From the NCBI GenBank assembly GCA_023254985.1, contig JALRJT010000102.1:1-9137 (forward strand): DNA of 9,137 nucleotides, given 5' to 3'. The position numbers and the translations under genes are program-made. Below are positions 1-5,319 of the stretch, piece by piece (position 1 is the first letter of the stretch; every line of letters starts with the position of its first letter). The DNA is from Ilumatobacteraceae bacterium. GTDB lineage: Bacteria; Actinomycetota; Acidimicrobiia; Acidimicrobiales; Ilumatobacteraceae. The notes under the pieces are model-generated. The model saw only the letters and a list, made by a program, of their open reading frames with translations, was not told the origin of the DNA and did not search any database.

Positions 1-7
1 ATCCCCA

Positions 8-13
8 TAAAAT
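8..13 (+). promoter_or_regulatory. Putative -10 hexamer of a leaderless promoter
   Basis: TAAAAT lies 7 nt before the ATG at 21, so transcription would begin at or next to the start codon. The AGAGG at 14-18 is too close to the ATG (2 nt) to be a good ribosome-binding site, which favours a leaderless mRNA. The -35 region would lie outside the window. This is inference from spacing alone; the same layout is seen before the gene at 8311. Confidence 0.4.
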
Positions 14-20
14 AGAGGCT

Positions 21-149
21 ATGTCACAGATGCAACCCCTAATCCTAATCGTGGACGACGATGCCGAGCTGTCCTCCATGATCGTGGGGTTGCTGGAGAG
101 GGAGGGTTGGTCCACGTTCACCGTACTGACCGCTGGCGACGGCGAAGCG
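21..149 (+). CDS. Response regulator receiver domain, N-terminal fragment (broken)
   Basis: The first ~43 residues look like the start of a two-component response regulator. A beta-1 strand LILIVDDD carries the acidic cluster that binds Mg2+ (D12-D14). Helix alpha-1 follows (AELSSMIVGLLEREGW), then beta-2 and the usual TVLTAGDGEA turn. After A43 the reading frame stays open to 515, but the residues no longer resemble a receiver domain because the DNA is now antisense to a methyltransferase gene. The phospho-acceptor Asp and the output domain are therefore missing. Codons such as CTA, AGG and GGG are more frequent here than in neighbouring genes, hinting at a different DNA source. It could be a chimeric contig end or a real rearrangement. 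The receiver-domain identity is fairly secure; the subfamily (OmpR-like or other) cannot be told. Confidence 0.65.
135..149. other. Breakpoint / assembly join with about 15 bp of shared sequence
   Basis: Bases 135-149 (GGCGACGGCGAAGCG) read as GDGEA in the + strand response regulator and as RFAVA in the minus-strand methyltransferase. Both readings suit their families. To the left the minus-strand frame stops looking like a methyltransferase; to the right the + frame stops looking like a receiver domain. Two unrelated genes are therefore joined head-on through a short shared stretch, as expected of a k-mer assembly chimera or a microhomology-mediated rearrangement. Confidence 0.7.
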
Positions 150-617
150 CACGTCCGGATCCATGCTGATGCCGGTCTCGTCGTTCGAGATCGCCACGAC
201 TGCGGCGCCGTACTTCTTGACGAGTGGCAGTACCCGCTCGAGGGACTCGTCCTCACCCGTCACCGAGTTGACGAGGGCCTTGCCCTTGTAGACGGACAGT
301 CCGCGCTCGAGGGCATCGATGATGGACGAGTCGATCGACAGCGGCACGTCGGTCACCGACTGCACGAGTTCGACGGCGCGCGCGAGCAGTGCAGGCTCAT
401 CGGCGAGCGGGATGCCCGCGTTCACGTCCAGCATGTGTGCGCCAGCCTCCACCTGGGCGATCGCGTCGGCCTCGACGCGACTGAAGTCGCCGTTCTTCAT
501 CTCTTCGGCGAGTAGCTTGCGACCAGTCGGGTTGATGCGTTCGCCGATCATCACGAACGGCTTGTCGAAACCGATCACGACTTCCTTCGTCGGCGAGGAG
601 AGGATGGTGTGTGTCAT
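135..617 (-). CDS. mtgA: Methyltetrahydrofolate:corrinoid methyltransferase, C-terminally truncated
   Basis: The ~161 recognisable residues are the N-terminal part of a pterin-binding TIM-barrel methyltransferase (AcsE/MtgA/dihydropteroate-synthase-like family). Such enzymes move a methyl group between a corrinoid protein and tetrahydrofolate in the cytoplasm. Visible motifs are GERINPTG (residues 25-32), DVNAG (64-68), SIDS (94-97), NSVTGE (117-122) and AISNDETGIS (143-151). Family members are usually about 260-300 residues, so roughly the last 100 are missing; the frame runs on to 45 but that tail is antisense to a response-regulator fragment. The ATG at 617 has only a weak upstream AAGG. 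It is the last of four close minus-strand genes, 39 nt after the 'virulence factor' gene. With the corrinoid protein it would accept methyl groups from a quaternary amine and feed one-carbon metabolism. The symbol follows the glycine-betaine system; the substrate is inferred. Confidence 0.85.
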
Positions 618-656
618 GGTGCTGGCGCCTTTTCTTTCGTTGTCCCTAGTTGAGAT

Positions 657-1034
657 TTACTGTTCGTCTTCTTCGAGTTCTTCGAGTGCGGCGAGATCCT
701 TCGCCGCCACGCTCATCTGCTCGACGTCGGCTTCGAAGCCACCGGCGTAGGCGAGCTGGCCGAGGCGAGTACGGGAATACTCCTCCTCGATTCGATCGGC
801 AACGGCCTGTGCAGCCTGGGCCATGTCGCCCTCGAGCGGCAGGTTCTCGCGACTCCACTGCGCGACGTCTTCCTCGGCGGTGTAGATCTTGGCCTTGCGT
901 TTGGCACGGTCGATGGCGCGCTGGAACTTCGCCGACAACACCACCTGGTGTCGCTCGCGACCCATCTGGGCGTTCACCTGCGCGGGGATGTCCCGCCACT
1001 TGATGATCACCACTGCGTTGCCACCTCGTGCCAC
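657..1034 (-). CDS. 'Virulence factor' domain small protein (PF13769-like), accessory to corrinoid methyl transfer
   Basis: A 125-residue soluble protein with no signal peptide or membrane segment. Residues 8-50 (VVIIKWRDIPAQVNAQ and the following FQRAIDRAKRKAKI) match my recollection of the small family called 'virulence factor' (Pfam PF13769), whose hallmark is a KWRDIPAQV-like start. The C-terminus is very acidic (EELEEDEQ). The start is a GTG at 1034, chosen because AAGGAG lies 5 nt upstream and the previous gene ends only 2 nt before it, indicating translational coupling with DUF1638. Despite its name, genes of this family are commonly found beside methyltetrahydrofolate-corrinoid methyltransferase, DUF1638 and corrinoid-protein genes, as here, so a role in the methyl-transfer system is more likely than virulence. 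The biochemical function is unknown. Confidence 0.75.
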   Translation of the reverse strand: MARGGNAVVIIKWRDIPAQVNAQMGRERHQVVLSAKFQRAIDRAKRKAKIYTAEEDVAQWSRENLPLEGDMAQAAQAVADRIEEEYSRTRLGQLAYAGGFEADVEQMSVAAKDLAALEELEEDEQ

Positions 1035-1036
1035 TA

Positions 1037-1660
1037 CTACTCCTTGGATCCTCGCGCCGAAAGCGCCCTGAACGATACGGGGATAGCGGCCTCGAGACCA
1101 TCAATACCCACGTGAACGTGCCGAAAATCTAGACCGAGTCGCTCGGCTGCGCGTCGTCCAGCCTCGACCACGTTCGAATCCGTCGTCTGGGTGTAGAGCA
1201 CGACCTCGCTGTAGTGCCCGAAATAGGTGTCGCGCAGCTCTGGGTGACGGTCGAGGCCGAGACCATCCCAGACGAGTGCGTCGAAGTGCTTGGCGAGGAA
1301 GTCGGTGAGATAGAAGGTGCCGGGGTTGGCGTCGTGGTCCGCAAGGAAGCGCGGCGACCCGGCAAAGAACTCATAGCAATGCGCACCCGGGATTCGGCTC
1401 ACGCCAGGGTTCTCTACGAGGAACCGATCGAGTTCACCCCCGGTGCCACAGTCGGCATAACCGACGAAGATCGGTCGCCCCTTCGCAGCATCCATCGCTT
1501 CACGCAACGCGGGCACGATCCCCTCGGGTCGGTTGTGTAGGTTCGCCGGCAGGTACTTCACTTCGATTGCTTCGGTGAGACCGTTGCGCTCGAGCACGAG
1601 ACGCAACTCGGACACGAGCGCGCCACAGGCGATGATCAGAGGTCGCGCGTCGCTGGACAT
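1037..1660 (-). CDS. DUF1638 family protein
   Basis: A 207-residue soluble protein matching the DUF1638 family (PF07796). Recognisable blocks are LIIACGALVSEL (residues 8-19), LPANLHNRPEGI (37-48), FVGYADCGTGGELD (65-78), PGAHCYEFFAG (91-101) and GTFYLTDFLAKHFD. Cys12, Cys71, Cys95, His42 and His94 sit in the most family-like blocks and could bind metal or a cofactor; that is inference. The GTWFN-type export features of its transporter neighbours are absent, so it is cytoplasmic. It lies 23 nt after the corrinoid-protein gene and 2 nt before the 'virulence factor' gene, and its own last codons (AAG GAG) form that gene's ribosome-binding site. The ATG at 1660 is preceded by a modest GGTGGG. 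From general knowledge DUF1638 genes often accompany corrinoid-dependent methyltransferase systems. Its activity is not established, so no function is assigned. Confidence 0.85.
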   Translation of the reverse strand: MSSDARPLIIACGALVSELRLVLERNGLTEAIEVKYLPANLHNRPEGIVPALREAMDAAKGRPIFVGYADCGTGGELDRFLVENPGVSRIPGAHCYEFFAGSPRFLADHDANPGTFYLTDFLAKHFDALVWDGLGLDRHPELRDTYFGHYSEVVLYTQTTDSNVVEAGRRAAERLGLDFRHVHVGIDGLEAAIPVSFRALSARGSKE

Positions 1661-1683
1661 CAGCCCACCAACGCGAAGAGGAA

Positions 1684-2403
1684 CTAGGCGACCGACGGGC
1701 CGGGAGGCTCGGCGGTGCGAGTGCGACGCGCACTCACGAGTTGCTTCGCGGTCTCTGCAGCGACGGCTGCGTCACGGCAGTAGGCATCGGCACCGACGGC
1801 GACACCGAACTCTTCGTTCAGCGGTGCTCCGCCGACCAAGATGATGTACTTGTCGCGCAGGCCGCGCTCCTTCATCGTGTCGACGACGACCTTCATGTAC
1901 GGCATCGTCGTGGTGAGGAGCGCCGACATGCCGAGAATGTCTGGCTGATGCTCTTCGAGTGCGGCGATGAACTTGTCGGCATCGGTGTTGATGCCGAGGT
2001 CGACGACTTCGAATCCCGCACCTTCGAGCATCATCGCAACGAGGTTCTTGCCGATGTCGTGGATGTCGCCCTTCACGGTGCCGATGACGACCTTGCCGAC
2101 GGACTCTGCGCCCGTCTCGGCGAGCAGTGGGCGCAAGATCGCCATGCCAGCCTTCATCGCGTTCGCGGCGAGCAACACTTCGGGAACGAAGAGGATGCCG
2201 TCGCGGAAGTCCACGCCGACGATGCGCATGCCCTCGACGAGTGCATCCTGGAGCACCTTGTCCGGACCCCAACCACGATCGAGCAGGATGGTCGTGCCCT
2301 CGACGATCTCGTCGCCGAGTCCGTCATACAAATCGTCGTGCATCTGGGCGACGAGGTCGTCGTCGGACAGGCTCGCCAGATCGATGTCGTCGAAATCGCT
2401 CAT
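1684..2403 (-). CDS. mttC: Corrinoid (methyl-cobalamin carrier) protein, MttC/MtbC/MtgC-like
   Basis: A 239-residue two-domain corrinoid protein. Residues about 15-95 form the helical cap domain (DGIVEG-like motif, then RDGILFVPEVLLAANAMKAG). Residues about 103-225 form the Rossmann-like B12-binding domain. This carries the cobalt-ligand motif D113-I-H115-D-I-G118, with GMSALLTTT (158-166) and GGAPL (191-195) around the nucleotide tail. It shuttles a methyl group from a substrate-specific MttB-type methyltransferase to the tetrahydrofolate methyltransferase encoded at 135-617. The length is a little over the usual ~210-220 because of a short acidic N-terminus and an RRTRTAEPPGPSVA tail. The ATG at 2403 has a good GAGGGAG about 6 nt upstream. 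It is the first gene of the close four-gene group. The symbol is generic: neighbouring choline/betaine genes suggest glycine betaine (MtgC) rather than trimethylamine. Confidence 0.88.
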   Translation of the reverse strand: MSDFDDIDLASLSDDDLVAQMHDDLYDGLGDEIVEGTTILLDRGWGPDKVLQDALVEGMRIVGVDFRDGILFVPEVLLAANAMKAGMAILRPLLAETGAESVGKVVIGTVKGDIHDIGKNLVAMMLEGAGFEVVDLGINTDADKFIAALEEHQPDILGMSALLTTTMPYMKVVVDTMKERGLRDKYIILVGGAPLNEEFGVAVGADAYCRDAAVAAETAKQLVSARRTRTAEPPGPSVA

Positions 2404-2442
2404 GAACTCTCCCTCAGTTGCGGTGACCCACGGAGTCTCCCG

Positions 2443-2456
2443 CGAGATATATCACG
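2443..2456. promoter_or_regulatory. AT-rich imperfect palindrome upstream of the corrinoid-protein gene
   Basis: CGAGATATATCACG is symmetric at 12 of 14 positions, with a perfect GATATATC core at 2446-2453. It stands out in GC-rich DNA and lies about 40-53 nt before the mttC start. It is placed just downstream of the candidate -10 at 2465-2473, so it could be an operator. Short palindromes of this size also arise by chance. Confidence 0.3.
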
Positions 2457-2464
2457 AATACGAG

Positions 2465-2473
2465 AGGTTAGCA
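2465..2473 (-). promoter_or_regulatory. Candidate extended -10 promoter for mttC
   Basis: On the minus strand the sequence reads TGCTAACCT, an extended -10 (TGN followed by TANNNT). Transcription would start near 2458 with a leader of about 55 nt that includes the palindrome at 2443-2456. No good -35 is seen at 16-18 nt. The alternative is read-through from betA, whose stop is 121 nt before mttC. Confidence 0.3.
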
Positions 2474-2492
2474 GGGCACCTCCAAGGCGCCC
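2474..2492 (-). other. Small hairpin in the betA-mttC gap
   Basis: The minus-strand RNA GGGCGCC-UUGGA-GGUGCCC can fold into a 7-bp stem with one G-U pair and a 5-nt loop. No U-run follows, so it is not a clear terminator. It overlaps the upstream side of the candidate -10 of mttC. It may slow or partly separate betA from mttC transcription, or may mean nothing. Confidence 0.3.
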
Positions 2493-2524
2493 ATCTCCGC
2501 TCACAGAAAAACGGCGAGTGCGAC

Positions 2525-4177
2525 TTAGCGCACGTAGAACTCGACGTGTTCCGCCGGCAACGGGGTGTTGCCGAGGATCAAGTCGGCGGCCTTTTCGGCG
2601 AGCATCATCGTCGGGGCGTAGATATTGCCGTTGGTCACGTAGGGCATGACGGAGGCATCCACGACGCGCAGCCCTTCCATCCCCCGCACCTTCATGCTCA
2701 ACGGGTCGACGACGGCCATGTCATCCACACCCATGCGACAGGTGCACGAGGGGTGATAGGCGGTCTCGCCGTCCTTACGCACCCACTCGATCACCTCCTC
2801 GCTCGAGGCCACGGTCGGCCCAGGTGAAATCTCTCCACTCGAGAATTCGGCGAACGCCGGCTGGTTCAAGATCTTGCGCGCTGCCGCGATCGCCTCGATC
2901 CATTCCTGACGATCCTCTGGCGTCGACAGGTAATTAAACGTGAACGCGGGTGCGTCCCGCACGTCACCCGAGACGACCTTCAGCGACCCACGCGAGTTCG
3001 AATACATCGGCCCAATATGCACCTGATATCCGTGACCTCCGGCTGGCGCGGTGCCGTCGTAGCGCACCGCAATCGGCAGGAAGTGGAACATCAGGTTCGG
3101 ATAGGCAACGGTGTCGTTGCTGCGGATAAATCCACCCGCTTCGAAATGATTCGACGCACCGGGCCCCTTGCGGAACAACCACGCAAAGCCGATGAACGGA
3201 CGCTTCCAGAACTTCATCAATGGATTGAGCGACACCGGCTGCTTGCAGGCGTGCTGCACGTACACCTCGAGGTGATCCTGCAGGTTCTCTCCGACTCCTG
3301 GCAGGTGATGCACCGGTGTGATCCCGACACTGCGCAGATGCGACTCGTTGCCGATGCCCGAGACCTGCAACAACTGCGGCGAGTTGAACGCACCACCGCA
3401 CAGGATGACTTCTCGTGCAGCGACGCTTCGCTTGCGACCAAATGGCAGGCTGAACTCGACGCCCGTGGCGACCTTGCCATTCGTCGTCACCTTCGTGACG
3501 AGCGCACGACACTGGATGGTCAAGTTCTTGCGACGCTTCACTGGGTGCAGATAGGCGCGTGCCGCGCTGTAACGACGACCGCGCTTCACGTTGCGATCGA
3601 AGGCGGCGAACCCCTCCTGCTTGCGACCGTTCACGTCGGTCGTCAGCTCGTGACCCGCCTGTTGCACCGCCTCGAAGAATGCAGCGAACAACGGGTTGCG
3701 CACCTTGCCACGCTCGAGATGCAATGGTCCCGACTTACCGCGAAAACGATCCGTCGACTCAGCAGCGAGGCACGACTCCATCCTCTTGAAATACGGCAGA
3801 CAGTGCGCGTACGACCAGGTCTCCATGCCACGGTCGGCGGCCCATCGCTCGTAGTCGAGCGGATTGCCACGCTGGAAGATCATGCCGTTGATGCTCGAAG
3901 AACCGCCGAGGATCTTGCCGCGCCCATGGCTCACCCGACGGCCGTTCATGTGCGGCTCGGGCTGTGAGGAATACATCCAGTCGTAAAACTTGCTGCCGAT
4001 CGGAAACATCAGTGCTGCCGGCATGTGGATGAACACGTCGAACCAATAGTCGGGACGACCTGCCTCGAGGACGAGCACGGAGTTCTTCGGGTCTGCACTC
4101 AAGCGATTGGCGATCGCACTGCCGGCGGAACCGCCACCGACGACTACGTAGTCGTACTGCTTCCTCAGTTTTTTCAC
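2525..4177 (-). CDS. betA: Choline dehydrogenase, FAD-dependent GMC oxidoreductase
   Basis: A 550-residue GMC oxidoreductase, close to the ~556 of E. coli BetA, which oxidises choline to betaine aldehyde (and the aldehyde on to glycine betaine) with FAD. Numbered from the GTG at 4177: FAD-binding GGGSAGS at 14-20, GMC signature 1 (HGRGKILGGSSSINGMIF) at 84-101, and signature 2 (GGAFNSPQLLQVSGIG) at 261-276. The likely catalytic pair is His475 (in YHPSCTCRMG) and Asn518 (in TNGNIYAPT). Stretches such as GASNHFEAGGFIRS and GHGYQVHIGPMYSNSRG closely resemble BetA as I recall it, more than other GMC enzymes. An upstream in-frame GTG at 4222 was rejected because it lies inside the proX terminator hairpin and adds 15 unrelated residues. 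The chosen GTG has a weak ribosome site; TAAGAA lies 7 nt upstream, so a leaderless start is possible. BetB and BetI are absent from the window. Confidence 0.88.
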   Translation of the reverse strand: MKKLRKQYDYVVVGGGSAGSAIANRLSADPKNSVLVLEAGRPDYWFDVFIHMPAALMFPIGSKFYDWMYSSQPEPHMNGRRVSHGRGKILGGSSSINGMIFQRGNPLDYERWAADRGMETWSYAHCLPYFKRMESCLAAESTDRFRGKSGPLHLERGKVRNPLFAAFFEAVQQAGHELTTDVNGRKQEGFAAFDRNVKRGRRYSAARAYLHPVKRRKNLTIQCRALVTKVTTNGKVATGVEFSLPFGRKRSVAAREVILCGGAFNSPQLLQVSGIGNESHLRSVGITPVHHLPGVGENLQDHLEVYVQHACKQPVSLNPLMKFWKRPFIGFAWLFRKGPGASNHFEAGGFIRSNDTVAYPNLMFHFLPIAVRYDGTAPAGGHGYQVHIGPMYSNSRGSLKVVSGDVRDAPAFTFNYLSTPEDRQEWIEAIAAARKILNQPAFAEFSSGEISPGPTVASSEEVIEWVRKDGETAYHPSCTCRMGVDDMAVVDPLSMKVRGMEGLRVVDASVMPYVTNGNIYAPTMMLAEKAADLILGNTPLPAEHVEFYVR

Positions 4178-4203
4178 GCCGACATTCTTACAGGTGGCAA
4201 ACA

Positions 4204-4233
4204 AAAGTGGCGGGGTTTGCACCCCGCCACTTT
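4204..4233 (-). terminator. Strong Rho-independent terminator after proX
   Basis: Two perfect 12-nt arms (4204-4215 and 4222-4233) form a GC-rich stem, extended to 13 bp by a T-A pair, with a GCAA tetraloop on the minus strand. TTTTGTTTG follows in the minus-strand direction. It lies 22 nt after the proX stop and 26 nt before the betA start, so it ends proX transcription and would largely uncouple betA. Confidence 0.9.
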
Positions 4234-4255
4234 CAGTTCTTGCTGTCTAGCTGGA

Positions 4256-5239
4256 TCAGTTGAACCAGGTCGACCAGACTGCCTCGTTCGCGGCGATCCA
4301 GTCGGCTGCGGCCTGTGCGGGCTCGACACCATCGATGTCCACTGGTCCGAGGAAGGACAGCTGGTCATCGGTGGAGAGCACGAAGTTCTTCACGAAGTTG
4401 AACACTCGTGCGTCCTTGGCCTCCAACTTGGCCGATGCGATCTTGAAGAGCACATCGACTGGGTAGTCACCGTCACACTTGTCGCCCTCGGCAGCACAGT
4501 CCACGGTTGGAGCGGGCAGTGCGAGGTTCTTCAAGTTGTACTTGCCGACCGCACCAGAGGGCGACCAGTAATACAGGATGATCGGCTTTTTGTCGGCGGA
4601 CAGCGCCGAGATCTCGGCCTGTGTTGCAGCCTCTGAACCGGAGAACTGGACCGAGAAGGGCAAACCGAGGTTCGTGATGATCGCCTCGTCGTATTGCGAG
4701 AACGACGGGTCCATGCCGAGGAAGCGGCCCTTGTCACCGGTTGCTGCCGTGGCGAACGCCTTGGCAACTGCCGGGTCCTTCAGACCTTCCCACGAGGACA
4801 GCTGCGGGAACTGCTCGAGTGCGTAGTCGGACACGAACCAGCCGATCTTGCCCTCTGCTCCGAGGTCGCCCATGTTGGCGACCGAACCGTCATCGATGAA
4901 GGCCTGTTCCTCGGGAACGACACCCGATGGCCACACTTCGAGGTTGACGTCGACGTCACCGGTCGACATACCGGCGAACATGGCGTTCTCGTCGATGTCG
5001 AGGATTTCGACTGGGTTGCACAGGTTGGCTTCGACCAACTGCTTGAAAATTTCCACTTCGACGGCAGATGCCGACCAGTTGTTGCGGGCAATCTTGATGG
5101 TCTCGGTGCCATTGCACTCGACTCCACCAGCCGCCGCGGTCGTGTCGGTCGCCGCGTCATCGCCACCACCGCACGCCGCGCCGATGAGCGACGCGACCGC
5201 GATGAGACCGACGGACAACAGTTTCTTGCGTGAACGCAT
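4256..5239 (-). CDS. proX: Glycine betaine/choline-type ABC transporter substrate-binding lipoprotein
   Basis: A 327-residue lipoprotein of the OpuAC/ProX family (PF04069-like) that captures a quaternary-ammonium solute outside the membrane and hands it to the permease. The signal peptide has a basic start (MRSRKK), a hydrophobic stretch, and a lipobox-like IGAAC with the lipidated Cys at 23, followed by an Asp/Thr/Ala-rich linker typical of Acidimicrobiia. The binding domain begins near residue 45 (TIKIARNNWSASAVEVEIF). Trp55, Trp103 (EVWPSG), Trp134 and Trp225 (YYWSPSGAV) are candidates for the aromatic cage that holds a trimethylammonium group. The ATG at 5239 was chosen over an upstream in-frame ATG at 5284 because the signal peptide starts there and AAGGGGG precedes it. 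It is divergent from proV-proW and ends at a strong terminator. A palindrome at the predicted transcript start suggests repressor control. Glycine betaine, choline and proline betaine remain possible ligands. Confidence 0.88.
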   Translation of the reverse strand: MRSRKKLLSVGLIAVASLIGAACGGGDDAATDTTAAAGGVECNGTETIKIARNNWSASAVEVEIFKQLVEANLCNPVEILDIDENAMFAGMSTGDVDVNLEVWPSGVVPEEQAFIDDGSVANMGDLGAEGKIGWFVSDYALEQFPQLSSWEGLKDPAVAKAFATAATGDKGRFLGMDPSFSQYDEAIITNLGLPFSVQFSGSEAATQAEISALSADKKPIILYYWSPSGAVGKYNLKNLALPAPTVDCAAEGDKCDGDYPVDVLFKIASAKLEAKDARVFNFVKNFVLSTDDQLSFLGPVDIDGVEPAQAAADWIAANEAVWSTWFN

Positions 5240-5257
5240 GTATCCCCCTTGAATTTT

Positions 5258-5274
5258 CGACGCACGGTGCGTCG
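5258..5274. promoter_or_regulatory. Perfect 8-1-8 palindrome, candidate operator of proX
   Basis: CGACGCACGGTGCGTCG is two exact 8-nt inverted arms around one base. It lies 19 nt upstream of the proX ATG in the divergent proX-proV region. If the TATGCT at 5280-5285 is the proX -10, the palindrome covers roughly +1 to +17 of the transcript, an ideal repressor site. It could instead act as an mRNA hairpin ahead of the ribosome site. The cognate regulator is not in the window. Confidence 0.55.
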
Positions 5275-5279
5275 CCACC

Positions 5280-5285
5280 AGCATA
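5280..5285 (-). promoter_or_regulatory. Candidate -10 hexamer of the proX promoter
   Basis: On the minus strand the hexamer is TATGCT (TANNNT). It lies about 40 nt before the proX start codon, giving a leader of roughly 33 nt that carries the palindrome and the AAGGGGG ribosome site. No convincing -35 is visible. Confidence 0.4.
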
Positions 5286-5319
5286 ACCCCACTGTTTGTG
5301 CACCGATAGGGGCACTAGT

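Noticed and set aside
21..515. Single 164-residue + strand open frame as one gene
   Set aside because: Only the first ~43 residues look like a protein family; the rest is antisense to a well-recognised methyltransferase.
2474..2492. Hairpin as a betA terminator
   Set aside because: The stem is short with a G-U pair and no U-run follows, so it is listed only as a small hairpin.
1741..2649. 302-residue + strand open frame
   Set aside because: It is antisense to the corrinoid-protein gene and the betA 3' end, is rich in His/Asp/Val from reversed codons, and resembles no family.
4178..4222. GTG at 4222 as the betA start, giving 565 residues
   Set aside because: It lies inside the proX terminator hairpin, and the extra 15 residues have no counterpart in BetA, which begins a few residues before the FAD motif.
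5240..5284. ATG at 5284 as the proX start
   Set aside because: It would put 15 residues before a complete lipoprotein signal peptide and would lie across the predicted promoter; ATG 5239 has a good ribosome site.
5296..5319. TTG at 5296 as the proV start
   Set aside because: It adds eight residues unlike ProV and has no upstream ribosome site; GTG 5320 has AGGGG at suitable spacing.
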